From NCBI RefSeq assembly GCF_000377205.1, contig NZ_KB897905.1, positions 492,586 through 556,585 of the forward strand: DNA of 64,000 nt, in the 5' to 3' direction. Source of the DNA: Thioalkalivibrio sp. ALJ3 (GTDB taxonomy: Bacteria; Pseudomonadota; Gammaproteobacteria; Ectothiorhodospirales; Ectothiorhodospiraceae). This document shows positions 39,093-48,262 of the stretch, piece by piece. The first letter of the stretch is position 1. Each line of letters opens with the position of its first letter. The position numbers and the translations under genes were made by a program. The notes beneath the pieces are model-generated. The model had not been told where the DNA came from. It worked only from the letters and a program-made list of their open reading frames with translations, and did not search any database.

Positions 39093-40427
39093 ATGACCGA
39101 CATGACCCCCCGCGAGATCGTCCAGGAACTGGACCGCTACATCATCGGCCAGGACGAGGCCAAGCGCTCCGTCGCCATCGCCCTGCGCAACCGCTGGCGC
39201 CGCCGCCAGCTCCCCCCGGAGCTGCAACCGGAGGTCACCCCCAAGAACATCCTGATGATCGGCCCGACCGGCGTCGGCAAGACCGAGATCGCCCGGCGTC
39301 TGGCCAAGCTGGCCCGCGCGCCGTTCATCAAGATCGAGGCGACCAAGTTCACCGAGGTCGGCTATGTCGGCCGCGACGTCGAATCGATCATCCGCGACCT
39401 CGCCGAGGCCGCGGTGAAGCAGCTGCGCGACGAGGCCATCAAGGAGAACCGCGTCAAGGCCGAAGACGCAGCGGAGGAGCGCATCCTCGATGCCCTGCTG
39501 CCCCGCCCGCGCAACGCCGGCTTCACCGAATCCGCGCAGGACGACTCCAACAGCGACACCCGACAGAAGCTGCGCAAGCGCCTGCGCGAGGGCGACCTGG
39601 ACGAGCGCGAAATCGACATCGAGGTGCAGCAGAACCCGCACGGCGTGGAGATCATGACACCGCCGGGCATGGAGGAGATGGCCAGCCAGCTGCAATCGAT
39701 GTTCCAGAACATTGGCGGCCAAAAGACCCGCTCGCGCCGGCTGCAGATCGCCGAGGCACGCAAGCTGCTGATCGAGGAAGAGGCCGCGCGCCTGATCAAC
39801 GAAGAAGAGCTGAAGCTGCAGGCGATCGACCGCGTCGAACAAAGCGGCATCGTCTTTCTCGACGAGATCGACAAGGTCGCCAAGGGCAGCGACAAGGGCA
39901 GCAGCGGCGAGGTCTCGCGCGAGGGCGTGCAGCGGGACCTGCTGCCTCTGATCGAGGGCACCACCGTCTCCACCAAGCTGGGCATGGTGCGCACCGACCA
40001 CATCCTGTTCATCGCCTCCGGCGCCTTCCACCTGTCCAAGCCGTCCGACCTCGTGCCGGAGCTGCAGGGCCGACTCCCGATCCGCGTCGAACTGGGCCCG
40101 CTGTCGGTGGACGCCTTCGTGCGCATCCTGACAGAACCCACCGCCTCGCTGACCGAGCAGTACACCGAACTGATGAAGACCGAAGGCGTGGAACTGCGCT
40201 TCGAGGAAGACGGCGTGCGCCGCCTCGCCGAGATCGCCTTTGATGTGAACGCGCGCACCGAGAACATCGGCGCCCGCCGCCTGCACACCGTGCTCGAACG
40301 CCTGCTGCAGGATGTCGCCTACCGCGCCCCGGACGTCGACGGCGCCGTCGTAGTCGACCGCAGCTTCGTCGACGAACGCCTCGGCGACCTGGTCGAAAAC
40401 GAAGACCTCTCCCGCTACATCCTCTAA
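39093..40427 (+). CDS. hslU: ATP-dependent protease ATPase subunit HslU
   Basis: 444-aa AAA+ unfoldase. Walker A is [14 protein letters not shown], Walker B IVFLDEID, and the pore motif lies in [13 protein letters not shown]. The inserted I domain (residues about 110-230) and the C-terminus [10 protein letters not shown], which docks into HslV, are complete. A terminator follows. In many relatives DUF971 and ubiE come next; here about 21 kb intervenes. Confidence 0.96.
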   Translation: MTDMTPREIVQELDRYIIGQDEAKRSVAIALRNRWRRRQLPPELQPEVTPKNILMIGPTGVGKTEIARRLAKLARAPFIKIEATKFTEVGYVGRDVESIIRDLAEAAVKQLRDEAIKENRVKAEDAAEERILDALLPRPRNAGFTESAQDDSNSDTRQKLRKRLREGDLDEREIDIEVQQNPHGVEIMTPPGMEEMASQLQSMFQNIGGQKTRSRRLQIAEARKLLIEEEAARLINEEELKLQAIDRVEQSGIVFLDEIDKVAKGSDKGSSGEVSREGVQRDLLPLIEGTTVSTKLGMVRTDHILFIASGAFHLSKPSDLVPELQGRLPIRVELGPLSVDAFVRILTEPTASLTEQYTELMKTEGVELRFEEDGVRRLAEIAFDVNARTENIGARRLHTVLERLLQDVAYRAPDVDGAVVVDRSFVDERLGDLVENEDLSRYIL

Positions 40428-40432
40428 AGCCC

Positions 40433-40470
40433 GGCCCTGCCGACCGTCCCCTACCCCGAGCGGCAGGGCC
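40433..40470 (+). terminator. Terminator after hslU
   Basis: GGCCCTGCCG (40433-40442) and CGGCAGGGCC (40461-40470) form a perfect 10-bp stem just after the hslU stop. The accessory island starts beyond it. Confidence 0.6.
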
Positions 40471-40586
40471 AACAAGTTCACGCCGGGGACGCTGGCGAGT
40501 TTGGCTCGCCTCCATCCACTCCCCCCGTGGCGTGGGGCCACAGGGCGACACCATCAGCAGAATGGTGGCGGCCTTCAGCGCCCATT

Positions 40587-40896
40587 TCACGGAATGCTCA
40601 ACCCCCCCCGAAATAGGCGCGGTCCGTTACGCATAAACCGGCCGGCGAAACACAAACAGGGCACGGACCATATACGGCGCACAAGCGGGAGGTAGAACGC
40701 CAACGTCATCTCGAGCCATCGTGGCACGCCTTCGGGCGCATACCAGACACCCAGAGCCCCCAAGAAGAACACCACAAACGGGGCCAGCAAGGTCAGACCT
40801 GCGTAGGACATCCGCGCCCCCAGGCCAGCGCGTCTACGGGACCCAAGAATGATCAGGCTGAAAAGGGCCTCCCAGACAAAAAGAAAAGACAGTCAT
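40587..40896 (-). pseudogene. Broken small membrane protein gene
   Basis: An open frame ending at 40587 encodes a protein with two strong hydrophobic helices (SYAGLTLLAPFVVFFLGALG and a later one). The same frame stays membrane-like upstream of the first ATG (40811), to about 40886, as FLFVWEALFSLIILG, then meets a stop with no start codon. An ATG at 40896 is one frame off, across a run of T and A bases. A one-base shift in that run would restore a roughly 100-aa gene. An intact 74-aa gene from 40811 is the alternative. Confidence 0.45.
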
Positions 40897-40958
40897 AGCG
40901 AAAAACAAGCCACGGTGTACATGGACGATTACCTTCCTGGATCCGCTAGCAAGGGAGG

Positions 40959-41594
40959 TCAACCAACGCGGGCGGCCCTGAGAAGCCTCGGAATCTCCGC
41001 GATCATCGAGAGATGGACCCCGATGAAGGAACCGCAGAACAAGGCCAGCGGCACCCAGACAGTCGCAACACCCATCTCGGTCTCGAAAAACAAACCGTAA
41101 TGCCGGTACGATCGCTCACTCGGGCTCGAAACCGCCTCCAGATCGGAAGAAAGGACGAAAAAGGCAACGGCGTAGTACACGATGGGCATCGCGACGAGGA
41201 TAACCCCCTGCCTAAAGATCCCCTCTTGGAGAAAATTGACTGCCATGCCGAAGATCGATCCGCGGCGATTACAGCAGGCTACCAGCGCAGCAGTAGCGAC
41301 CACCAAGACGAAAAACACCACAAATACGTACGGCATCTGTGCGCGAAGGCCGTAGGAGCTGTTCGTGAACCCACGCGCGGCGGGAACATGCTCCCATAGC
41401 CAGCCCGCCGGAGCGGCCAGCCAGAATGGCGGCGCTGCAGGGTCCATGTAATAAAGGATGTAGACGAGGACCCCTTCGGCGAGAAGCGCGAACGCACCCA
41501 TTGCCATCAGGGCGTACCGCCAACGGCGGGCCTCGGCCTCTGTCGGCCCGGGGTATCTCGTCAGAAGCTCGATGAGCGATTCACGAATGCTCAC
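40959..41594 (-). CDS. Four-helix membrane protein of the island, unknown
   Basis: 211-aa protein with hydrophobic segments at residues about 25-50, 85-110, 130-155 and 180-200, and short polar ends. I do not recognise its family. Its size and topology resemble the two related membrane proteins at 45028 and 59085, which sit beside toxin-like genes. It overlaps the preceding gene (41591) by 4 bases, so translation is coupled. A role as an immunity or accessory membrane protein is a guess from context. Confidence 0.65.
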   Translation of the reverse strand: MSIRESLIELLTRYPGPTEAEARRWRYALMAMGAFALLAEGVLVYILYYMDPAAPPFWLAAPAGWLWEHVPAARGFTNSSYGLRAQMPYVFVVFFVLVVATAALVACCNRRGSIFGMAVNFLQEGIFRQGVILVAMPIVYYAVAFFVLSSDLEAVSSPSERSYRHYGLFFETEMGVATVWVPLALFCGSFIGVHLSMIAEIPRLLRAARVG

Positions 41595-42823
41595 GGGCCC
41601 TCTTCTGCGTTCTCCACGGAGTCCACCTCAAGGCCCAGAATGAGATCGCGCACGGCCACCTTCATTTCGCGCCACGCGACAAGCTTGTCGCGTGGAAACC
41701 GAAACGCTACGCGGGCCCCCCATTCAGGAATGGTGAACTTATAGCGGCATGTATGAATAAAATCGGGATTCGCCGCACTTCCGGCCCGGCATTGGAAATA
41801 GTCGGTCACAACACCGTCGACGTCACCCTTCCAATAAAGCGTCTGGTTCCATAACTCGAGCTTATCCGTCCCCGGCCCCACAGGCTGCGCCCACTGGAGC
41901 CCGGTTTCGGGGTCGCGCCCCCTCATTTCATACCGAACATTTTTCAGATATTTGTAACGCCCCTTCTCATCATCCCACTCATGAGTGATGCGCTCACCCT
42001 CGTCGAGTCTCTGCATGACTCCTCGAAGGGCGGGGGCCCAATCACCGCGCTCACGGAGAAGTTCATACGAAAACTGGCCATCGCGACGAAAGTCGGAAAT
42101 CGCCACCACGCCGATTAACAGCCAGACATCGCCATCAGGGTCATCCCTGGTCCAGAAGCTGGACTGTGTCTCCGGGCTTCTCGGGACCATGTCTGGCCAG
42201 CGAACGTATAGGGAGAAGGCCTGCGCATCGTCCTCGAAGGTGAGCTCATCGGGCTTCGGTGTATCCGGACTTCGTGGCGCCCAGGCGCTCTGATCCTTGT
42301 ACTCGATGCCGACCAGAGCAAGGTAATTGGAGGGAATCGCAATCGGCACGCCGTTGATGTTCGCCTTGCGGATCGAGGCCGTTGAATCGTGGGGACCGAC
42401 ATCAAGGCTCTCCACCACGACATAGCCGTGGAGCCATTGAGTAACACGATTATGGGTCAGCATCACGCCAACGAAGACAAAGGCCGCGATACCCAAGAAC
42501 AGGATGTGCCGGTGCCAGGCCCCGACGAAAGGGCGGAAACTCCTCAGGTCCCGGTCGGCGGTCCCAGGATGAGGGTGTCGAAGCAGGAAGTGCCAGGCAA
42601 TCAGCCAGGGAACAACCACGAAGGCCAGCAGGGTCAGTGCGATCATGGCGATTACCGCGGACTCCGGCCCGAAAAAGGCCTTGCCGGCAACCATCAGCGC
42701 CGGGGGCGCCGCCAGCACCACTAGCGCGTAGATCATGCGTGTGCGGGACGGTGCCCGGCAGCGCTCGGAGAGGATCCCGACGGCCGTCAAAAAGGCGATG
42801 ACATAGGGGATCAGCCACACCAT
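41591..42823 (-). CDS. Chimeric membrane protein: type B helices plus type A domain
   Basis: 410-aa protein. Residues 1-~130 (four helices; MVWLIPYVIAFLTAVGILSE, then AWHFLLRHPHPGT) are nearly identical to the start of the neighbour at 42979. From residue ~150 on (RKANINGVPIAIPSNY, then LYVRWPDMVP and WNQTLYWKGDVDG) it matches instead the proteins at 44054 and 56560. It thus fuses the membrane part of one family to the periplasmic domain of another. The function is unknown; the domain's neighbours are RTX toxin-like genes. It overlaps the next gene by 4 bases. Confidence 0.75.
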   Translation of the reverse strand: MVWLIPYVIAFLTAVGILSERCRAPSRTRMIYALVVLAAPPALMVAGKAFFGPESAVIAMIALTLLAFVVVPWLIAWHFLLRHPHPGTADRDLRSFRPFVGAWHRHILFLGIAAFVFVGVMLTHNRVTQWLHGYVVVESLDVGPHDSTASIRKANINGVPIAIPSNYLALVGIEYKDQSAWAPRSPDTPKPDELTFEDDAQAFSLYVRWPDMVPRSPETQSSFWTRDDPDGDVWLLIGVVAISDFRRDGQFSYELLRERGDWAPALRGVMQRLDEGERITHEWDDEKGRYKYLKNVRYEMRGRDPETGLQWAQPVGPGTDKLELWNQTLYWKGDVDGVVTDYFQCRAGSAANPDFIHTCRYKFTIPEWGARVAFRFPRDKLVAWREMKVAVRDLILGLEVDSVENAEEGP

Positions 42824-42978
42824 GGCAACACCTCGGCAAGTGGGGCGGCATCAGGCAATGTGGTCATCCTTTTCCCTGCCAGATGAAAACACGAACTGAG
42901 CCGATCCAGCCGCGCCCAGGGCCGCATGGAGTGGCGACGCCCCGGCAATATATGCACGCGATTCGAGATCAACTGAAC

Positions 42979-44016
42979 CTAATCCGAAGCGTCACCAACG
43001 TCAGCAGGCGCCCGGAGTTGGTCGACGAGTTTTTTTACGTCATGATCGATTCGGCGCCAGTCCGAGAGGTAATTATTGGAGTAGCGGTACTCCAGAACCA
43101 CGGCGTCTCGGAAATTGCTCTTTACCCTACAGCTCGGATATGGCACCTCCCTCGGATCCACGCAGCTAATGGAAAGCTGAGGCGATTTCGTCCGTGGTAT
43201 GTATCTCACGCCCATTGCGGATGAGAATGCCTTAAGCTCGTGACCGACAGCATCAACACCGTAAGCCTCCGCTTCCACGTTTGACATGCGACGGTCACCT
43301 TCTTCATCCAGACGCTGGCGGATCGCCTCATACCAGTTAGGCGCCCTGTTTTTGGTAATCATCACGTCAAGACGATCTCCACGACCGCCCCCGTCGAGAT
43401 TCCAGAGGTGTTTCTCCTCGGGATCGTAAGGCCTCAGGTCGGGCAGAAGGACGCTGATGCTCAGTACATCAACGTCCACACGCCCTTCCTTTGCCCGGGG
43501 CCAGTAGCCGCGTTTGGCATACCCCTCCATGAAGAAATATCTCATCGGGATGTCGAAGTGCTGGCCCGCGACCTCGGCACGGACCACCTCCTGTTCAAGA
43601 TGGTCCGCACCGATACGGTCGTAGACGAGCTGCGTCAGAGGATTGAGACTCCCCATCACCCCCGCGACCACGAAAGCCAGGATGCCCAGGATCGTGACGT
43701 GGCGCGGCCACGCACCGACCGAGAGCCGGAAGCTCTTGAGCCCGGGGTCGGGCGTGCCCGGATGAGGGTGGCGGCGGAGGAAATGCCACGCCAAGGCCAG
43801 CGGGGCGACTACAAAAGCCAGCAGAACCACGACGACGAACGCGCCTTCGCCGGGGCTTGACCCCAGAAAAGTGCCGACACCAACCATCAAGGCTGGAGGC
43901 GTCACCAAAACCACTGCCGCGTATCTCACCCGAGTGGGGAGTAATGCCCGGCGGCGCTCGGAGAGGATCCCGACGGCCGCCAAAAAGGCGATCACATAGG
44001 GGATCAGCCACGCCAT
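42979..44016 (-). CDS. Type B membrane protein of the island
   Basis: 345-aa protein. Four hydrophobic helices fill residues 1-~130 (MAWLIPYVIAFLAAVGILSE at the start). A soluble, presumably periplasmic, domain follows with GQHFDIPMRYFF, SVLLPDLRPYDPEE and a C-terminal YSNNYLSDWRRIDHDV. The domain is related to that of 45740 (QFDVPVRFFY, STLLPDLRPF) and more distantly to the type A domain (NGVPIAIPSNY, RWPDM). No database family is recognised. Within an array of such genes, it may be an immunity protein. Confidence 0.72.
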   Translation of the reverse strand: MAWLIPYVIAFLAAVGILSERRRALLPTRVRYAAVVLVTPPALMVGVGTFLGSSPGEGAFVVVVLLAFVVAPLALAWHFLRRHPHPGTPDPGLKSFRLSVGAWPRHVTILGILAFVVAGVMGSLNPLTQLVYDRIGADHLEQEVVRAEVAGQHFDIPMRYFFMEGYAKRGYWPRAKEGRVDVDVLSISVLLPDLRPYDPEEKHLWNLDGGGRGDRLDVMITKNRAPNWYEAIRQRLDEEGDRRMSNVEAEAYGVDAVGHELKAFSSAMGVRYIPRTKSPQLSISCVDPREVPYPSCRVKSNFRDAVVLEYRYSNNYLSDWRRIDHDVKKLVDQLRAPADVGDASD

Positions 44017-44053
44017 GGCAACACCCTGGTAATTGAGAAAGTCTCGCTACTCA

Positions 44054-45031
44054 TCAGTCGCTCTCCGGATGGCCTGAATTGGAAGGTTCCTCGCGTGCAT
44101 CAACGGGCTTCGCCTCGAAAGCGAGGATGAGTTCGCGCACGCTGCTTCGAATCTCCCGCCACTGCGGCAACTGGTCGCGTGGATAGGTGACTGCGAGCTG
44201 CGCGCCCCACTCGGGCAACTTGAATCGGTGCCGGCAAACCGGGCGGCTGTCGGGCCTTGGCATCTGCCCGTTGTAGCAACGAATCATGTCACTCACGTAG
44301 CCGTCGAGATCGCCTTTCCAGTGGAGTGTCTGGTTCCAGGTTTCGAAGCACGCCGTTCCCGGCCCCACGGGTTCCGCCCATTGCAGACCGGTGTCGGAGG
44401 CCTCTCCTCTCATCTCGAAATGAACTGATACTTCTTCGTGACCGCCGCCGATGCCGCAAACGGGACCATCTGGTGAAGACAAATGACGCCTCTGTGGGCG
44501 CTCCTCAAGCCGCCCGATCCTTCCACGCACAACCGGCGCCCAACCAAGATCCCGCCCGATCGCCTCCGGATCGTTGTAGGCACTGAGACCGATCCTTAGC
44601 CAGACATCGCCATCCGGATGGTCGCGGTTTCGGTAGCTCTCCAATGTCTCCGGGGTCTGCGGCGTCATGTCTGGCCATCGGACATCAACCGCAAAGGCAT
44701 GGGCGTCATCCTCGAAGGTGCGTTCGTCTGGCTTCGGCGTATCCGGGCCGCGCGGGGCCCAGGTGCTCTGGTCCTTGTATTCGATGCCGACCAGCGCGAG
44801 ATAGTTGGACGGGATCGCAATCGGCACACCATTGATGTTGGCCTTGCGGATCGGAGGCGAAAATTCCTGGATCTCGAGCCGTGGCGGTTCGCCATAGATT
44901 TCGTGCAGGGCGTCGAACATCCCCAACTCGGAGAGCCAGGGCCGCGCGAGGCCCGACCACAGGGCGGAGCCCGCCAGCCAGATCGCCACCAGGACGACCA
45001 CAATCAGGGCCAGCCGGCCGGCGCCACTCAT
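44054..45031 (-). CDS. Type A single-helix periplasmic protein of the island
   Basis: 325-aa protein. One N-terminal helix (RLALIVVVLVAIWLAGSALW) anchors a domain starting RKANINGVPIAIPSNY-type sequence (here IRKANINGVPIAIPSN) and containing KDQSTWAPRGPDTPKP, VRWPDMTPQTPE and WNQTLHWKGDLDG. It is closely related to 56560 and to the second half of 41591; a stretch of about 110 bases near 44747-44856 is almost identical to 57232-57341. The ATG at 45031 overlaps the stop of the upstream gene as ATGA, which fixes the start. Possible immunity protein; function unproven. Confidence 0.75.
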   Translation of the reverse strand: MSGAGRLALIVVVLVAIWLAGSALWSGLARPWLSELGMFDALHEIYGEPPRLEIQEFSPPIRKANINGVPIAIPSNYLALVGIEYKDQSTWAPRGPDTPKPDERTFEDDAHAFAVDVRWPDMTPQTPETLESYRNRDHPDGDVWLRIGLSAYNDPEAIGRDLGWAPVVRGRIGRLEERPQRRHLSSPDGPVCGIGGGHEEVSVHFEMRGEASDTGLQWAEPVGPGTACFETWNQTLHWKGDLDGYVSDMIRCYNGQMPRPDSRPVCRHRFKLPEWGAQLAVTYPRDQLPQWREIRSSVRELILAFEAKPVDAREEPSNSGHPESD

Positions 45032-45642
45032 GCGCCCCGTCCCCGGTTCTTCCCGCTCGCCGAAAACGAATCGCTCGCCAGGGTTCCCAGCATAAAGAGC
45101 CACGCGGAAGCCATCGTCGTGGATAAGTACAGCACGAAAAAGAGGGAGGTCGCCGCGACCGCCGGTATCTCGAACAGAGGATCAAGGTTTTCGGTCATGC
45201 GACCCGATGGACCAGGCCCTGCCGCTGGCAGGACGGCATACAGCTGGGCGAAGACGACAAACGCAAAAAACGCAAAGAACCAGGTGAGCGATCCAATCAG
45301 CTTCAGAAGCGCCATGCCGGAAGGCCGCTCGGGGCGTACGGATCTGGACATCCTGAAAAGCAGGTAAACGAACAGAAACGGCTGAAATGCGATGGCTGCC
45401 GCCACGGCTACCCGGATGCCCTCGGTGTCCCGACGGGATTCAGCGATCGTGTCGATCATGGGAAGCCCGCCGGCAACCCCGTCAGAAAGCCACCGAACGG
45501 CCGTAGCGATGCCTGCATCCCCTGCGAGACCCACCTGCGAAACCAGGACCGTCACAACCAGAGGCACCCAGAACACGAGGCCAAAGGCTCCGAGCTTTTG
45601 GTAATTGAAAAAGGGCTTGGGCGGCTTCGCCTGACGCGTCAT
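45028..45642 (-). CDS. Four-helix membrane protein, paralogue of 59085
   Basis: 204-aa protein with about four hydrophobic helices. It is clearly related to the protein at 59085-59690: both share a lysine-rich start, PLV/PLIDTIA-R-D--GIR, FRM-RS-R-ER and FAQLYAVLPAA/FSYFYAVLPAAD blocks, MTE-LDP-F-(I/V)P(A/V)VAA. There, the gene overlaps the start of a pore-former-like RTX gene. Here no toxin gene is next to it; instead it overlaps a type A gene. This would fit an orphan immunity gene kept after loss of its toxin. Confidence 0.75.
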   Translation of the reverse strand: MTRQAKPPKPFFNYQKLGAFGLVFWVPLVVTVLVSQVGLAGDAGIATAVRWLSDGVAGGLPMIDTIAESRRDTEGIRVAVAAAIAFQPFLFVYLLFRMSRSVRPERPSGMALLKLIGSLTWFFAFFAFVVFAQLYAVLPAAGPGPSGRMTENLDPLFEIPAVAATSLFFVLYLSTTMASAWLFMLGTLASDSFSASGKNRGRGA

Positions 45643-45739
45643 GAGTCCACGCCCCGATTCTGCGCCCGGATCACGAGGACGGGGTCGATAGTGAAACGGG
45701 ACAGCCGATCACGGGGGATGGAAAAACACGCGAAAGGCC

Positions 45740-46774
45740 TCATGACGCTTCACCCTCGACTGAAAGGGAGTCCAGGAGCTGTCGGACCTCACGATCTATC
45801 CGCTGCCAGTCCGGAAGGTGCTCGAGGCTGAAGCGATAGGTCAATGCGAGATCGTCGCGAAAGGCGGTCATGGCCATGCATTCAGAAGCGGGCTGCTCGC
45901 CTGGCGGGGTACACCGGATTACGAGGTCCTTTGATGCGTCCTCGGGCACAAAAAGCGACGACGAACCCGGGCCCTTCGGGTCGGTCTCCTGTGGATCGAT
46001 CTCGAACATGACGAGGCCATCATCGGATGTCCGGCCGTCCTGAGGCTTCTCCCTGGCGAGCCGTCCCATCGGGGCAATAAATCCGGGAGGCGGCTCGTTC
46101 AAGAGCATGATTTCCACCCGGTCTCCGAGGGCGTCGTCATCCCGAACCCAGCGATCCCGGTCTTCGTGGTGAAAAGGCCGCAGATCTGGCAGGAGGGTGC
46201 TCAACTGGAGGGTCGCCGGTTCATGTCGCCCCTCTCTGGGTCGCGGCCAGTGCCCCAGCTCTTCATGGACAAAGTAGAAAAACCGCACCGGCACATCGAA
46301 TTGGTGGCCTGACAAGTCGAAATGCGCCGTTGCGACCTTCAGGTGAATCCGGCCCGCATAGTCATTAAGCATGCGCGAGGCCGGGTTCTCCGTGAAGACG
46401 ACCAGCACCAGCAGGGCTACGAGGGCCAGCTCCAGCCGCCAGTAGCGAAACGTAAGGCGGAAGCTGCGCGGTGCGGGGTCGGCGGGCGCGCCCGTCTCCA
46501 ACCGCACTGGGTGACGCCGCCGAAACCACCAGACGACCATCAGCGGGATGCCAATGAACGCGAACAGGGCCAACGGCAGTCCCGTGGACACCTCGCGCGC
46601 ATACTCTTCCAGAAGGAGCATGAACCCCAGCATCACGGCCACCGGCAGGGCCAGTACGAGCAGGGCATAGCCGATCCTGACAGCGGCCGGCGCGCGACGG
46701 ACGGCCACCAACATCCCACTGGCCGCAACAATGGCAACCGCCAGGGGAATCAGGGCGATGAGCACTGATCCCAT
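45740..46774 (-). CDS. Type B membrane protein of the island, first of the array
   Basis: 344-aa protein from the ATG at 46774 (a GTG at 46819 would add 15 residues). Helices cover residues 1-~125; the MGSVLIALIPLAVAIVAA start parallels the MAWLIPYVIAFLAAVG start of 42979. The soluble domain has HQFDVPVRFFYFV, STLLPDLRPFHHED and LEHLPDWQRIDREVRQLL, all matched in 42979. It is the first gene after the conserved promoter-leader element at 46929-47010. Confidence 0.72.
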   Translation of the reverse strand: MGSVLIALIPLAVAIVAASGMLVAVRRAPAAVRIGYALLVLALPVAVMLGFMLLLEEYAREVSTGLPLALFAFIGIPLMVVWWFRRRHPVRLETGAPADPAPRSFRLTFRYWRLELALVALLVLVVFTENPASRMLNDYAGRIHLKVATAHFDLSGHQFDVPVRFFYFVHEELGHWPRPREGRHEPATLQLSTLLPDLRPFHHEDRDRWVRDDDALGDRVEIMLLNEPPPGFIAPMGRLAREKPQDGRTSDDGLVMFEIDPQETDPKGPGSSSLFVPEDASKDLVIRCTPPGEQPASECMAMTAFRDDLALTYRFSLEHLPDWQRIDREVRQLLDSLSVEGEAS

Positions 46775-46819
46775 CAGGCCGACAACGTTCACAGGGCAAT
46801 CCTGGACCGAGGTAGGCAC

Positions 46820-47282
46820 CCGAAACGCGGCCCCAGAACGTCGACGCGCCGAAGACAGACGCGTGCAAACGTGGGCGCACGAAAGACAATGGGGGCTGCG
46901 AGATCGAGGTGTGCCGGTGCGGCGAACGCGCCAGTCCGTGGCGAGGTCATGGACATTCCCTTTCCATGAGTAAGGCTGCAGATGCTGAGTGGCCTTTCAA
47001 TCCGTGTCAAGGCACGCCCTGGTATGTCGCCCCGAAGGACACAACTCACTCCAATCGCAGATGTGTCCAGCCGCACAGTCATCGTGTGGTTCGGTGAGGG
47101 CGGCTTCGCTCCTGTGTCCACGACCTTCTCTGGACCATGTATCGTGCATGGGCTGAAGGCAGGATGCGGGAACCTTTTCAGACAACGGTCCGGTTGGGCT
47201 CTTGGCCGCCTGCACGTAAATCTCGGCTACGTTTCGTCCCCGATGGCGGCCCGTTCCGTACAACAATCGAAGGGAGATCTTG
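46820..47282. other. Intergenic region holding the island's leader element
   Basis: 463 bases between divergent genes (array on the left, EamA transporter on the right). It holds the promoter-leader element at 46929-47010. In 47011-47282 I see no gene; AAGGGAGAT before 47283 is the ribosome site of the transporter. Confidence 0.5.
46929..47010 (-). promoter_or_regulatory. Conserved promoter and double-hairpin leader, copy 1
   Basis: On the minus strand: TTGACA (47010-47005), exactly 17 bases, CAGCAT (46987-46982), 13 bases, then the inverted repeat CATGGA-N9-TCCATG (46968-46948), then a second hairpin CGCCA-CGGAC-TGGCG (46943-46929). The same order and spacing recur at 57644 and 61514. The transcript would start just before the first hairpin, so both would lie in its 5' leader. 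It serves the membrane gene array starting at 46774. Confidence 0.7.
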
Positions 47283-48188
47283 ATGGGCCTGGGTGTGGGA
47301 CTCGTGGTGCTGGCAGCCTTTTTCTGGGGGCTGTCGGGCGGGATCGGCGGCATCCTGATGGCCGAGGGCTGGGACGCCTTTGTGGTCTCGTTCTACCGCG
47401 GCGCCATTGGCCTGTTGTTTGTGCTGATCTGGCTGGCCTGGCGGCCAGGGGGCAGCGGGCTGGGCAGCGCCCGGATGTGGTTCTGGTCGGCCGTGGCCGG
47501 CCTGGGTGTGGCCGGCAACTTCGCGTTCTACTTCCTCAGCATCGCGCACGGCAGCGTGGCGGTCGCGGCCACGCTGATGTACTGCGCCCCGGTGTTTGTC
47601 TACATCATTTCCTTCGCCCTGAAGCTGGAGACCCCAACCACGCTCAAGCTGGTGGCCATCGCGATGGTCATGGTCGGCATCGTCCTGCTCACCCAGATCT
47701 ACGACACTGGAGCGGGCGGCGTAACGCTGATCGGTGCCGCTGCCGGCCTGCTGGCGGGCCTGTCCTACGCGATCTTCATCTTCGGCTTCAAGTACGCCGG
47801 CCAGCACGGCAGCCCCCAGGCGATTCTCGCGATCGCCTTCGGCGTGCTCGTCATCCTGCTGATGCTGCCCGGCGACAACACCCAGATGGCCGCCGTGCTG
47901 ACTACCACCGACTGGCCGCTGTTCCTGGCCCTCGGCATCTTCGGCGCCGGCCTGTCGTTCGCCTTCTACATCAACGGACTTCGGACTACCGTCCCCGCCG
48001 TCGCCTCGATTGTCGCAATGATCGAGCCGGTCACCGCCACGCTGTTCGGCGTCGTGATCCTGCACGAAAGCCTGGCAATGGTGCAGATCATCGGCATGGC
48101 CCTGATCCTGGTCACCGTCACCGCCCTCAGCGTGTCCTCCCGCGCCACCCCGCCCCCCGTCCCCGAGCGGGGCCGCGACGCCGAGTAG
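47283..48188 (+). CDS. EamA-family (DMT superfamily) transporter
   Basis: 301-aa membrane protein with ten hydrophobic helices in two EamA repeats. The second half ends in the usual SIVAMIEPVTATLFGVVILHE. Such proteins export or import small metabolites; the substrate is not predictable. GGGAG precedes the ATG at 47283. It is the only plus-strand gene in the island and divides the secretion genes from the membrane gene array. Base composition is like the core genome. Confidence 0.88.
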   Translation: MGLGVGLVVLAAFFWGLSGGIGGILMAEGWDAFVVSFYRGAIGLLFVLIWLAWRPGGSGLGSARMWFWSAVAGLGVAGNFAFYFLSIAHGSVAVAATLMYCAPVFVYIISFALKLETPTTLKLVAIAMVMVGIVLLTQIYDTGAGGVTLIGAAAGLLAGLSYAIFIFGFKYAGQHGSPQAILAIAFGVLVILLMLPGDNTQMAAVLTTTDWPLFLALGIFGAGLSFAFYINGLRTTVPAVASIVAMIEPVTATLFGVVILHESLAMVQIIGMALILVTVTALSVSSRATPPPVPERGRDAE

Positions 48189-48262
48189 CCCGGCATCAGT
48201 CCGCGCCGATCGAAGGCGGTTTCCACGGCATCCGAGCGGTATAGCCCGGATGCAGGCTGGCC

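Noticed and set aside
40959-46774. Interpreting the membrane gene array as a prophage or insertion sequence cluster
   Set aside because: No transposase, integrase, phage structural or lysis gene is present, and the genes are related to each other and to those beside the RTX genes.
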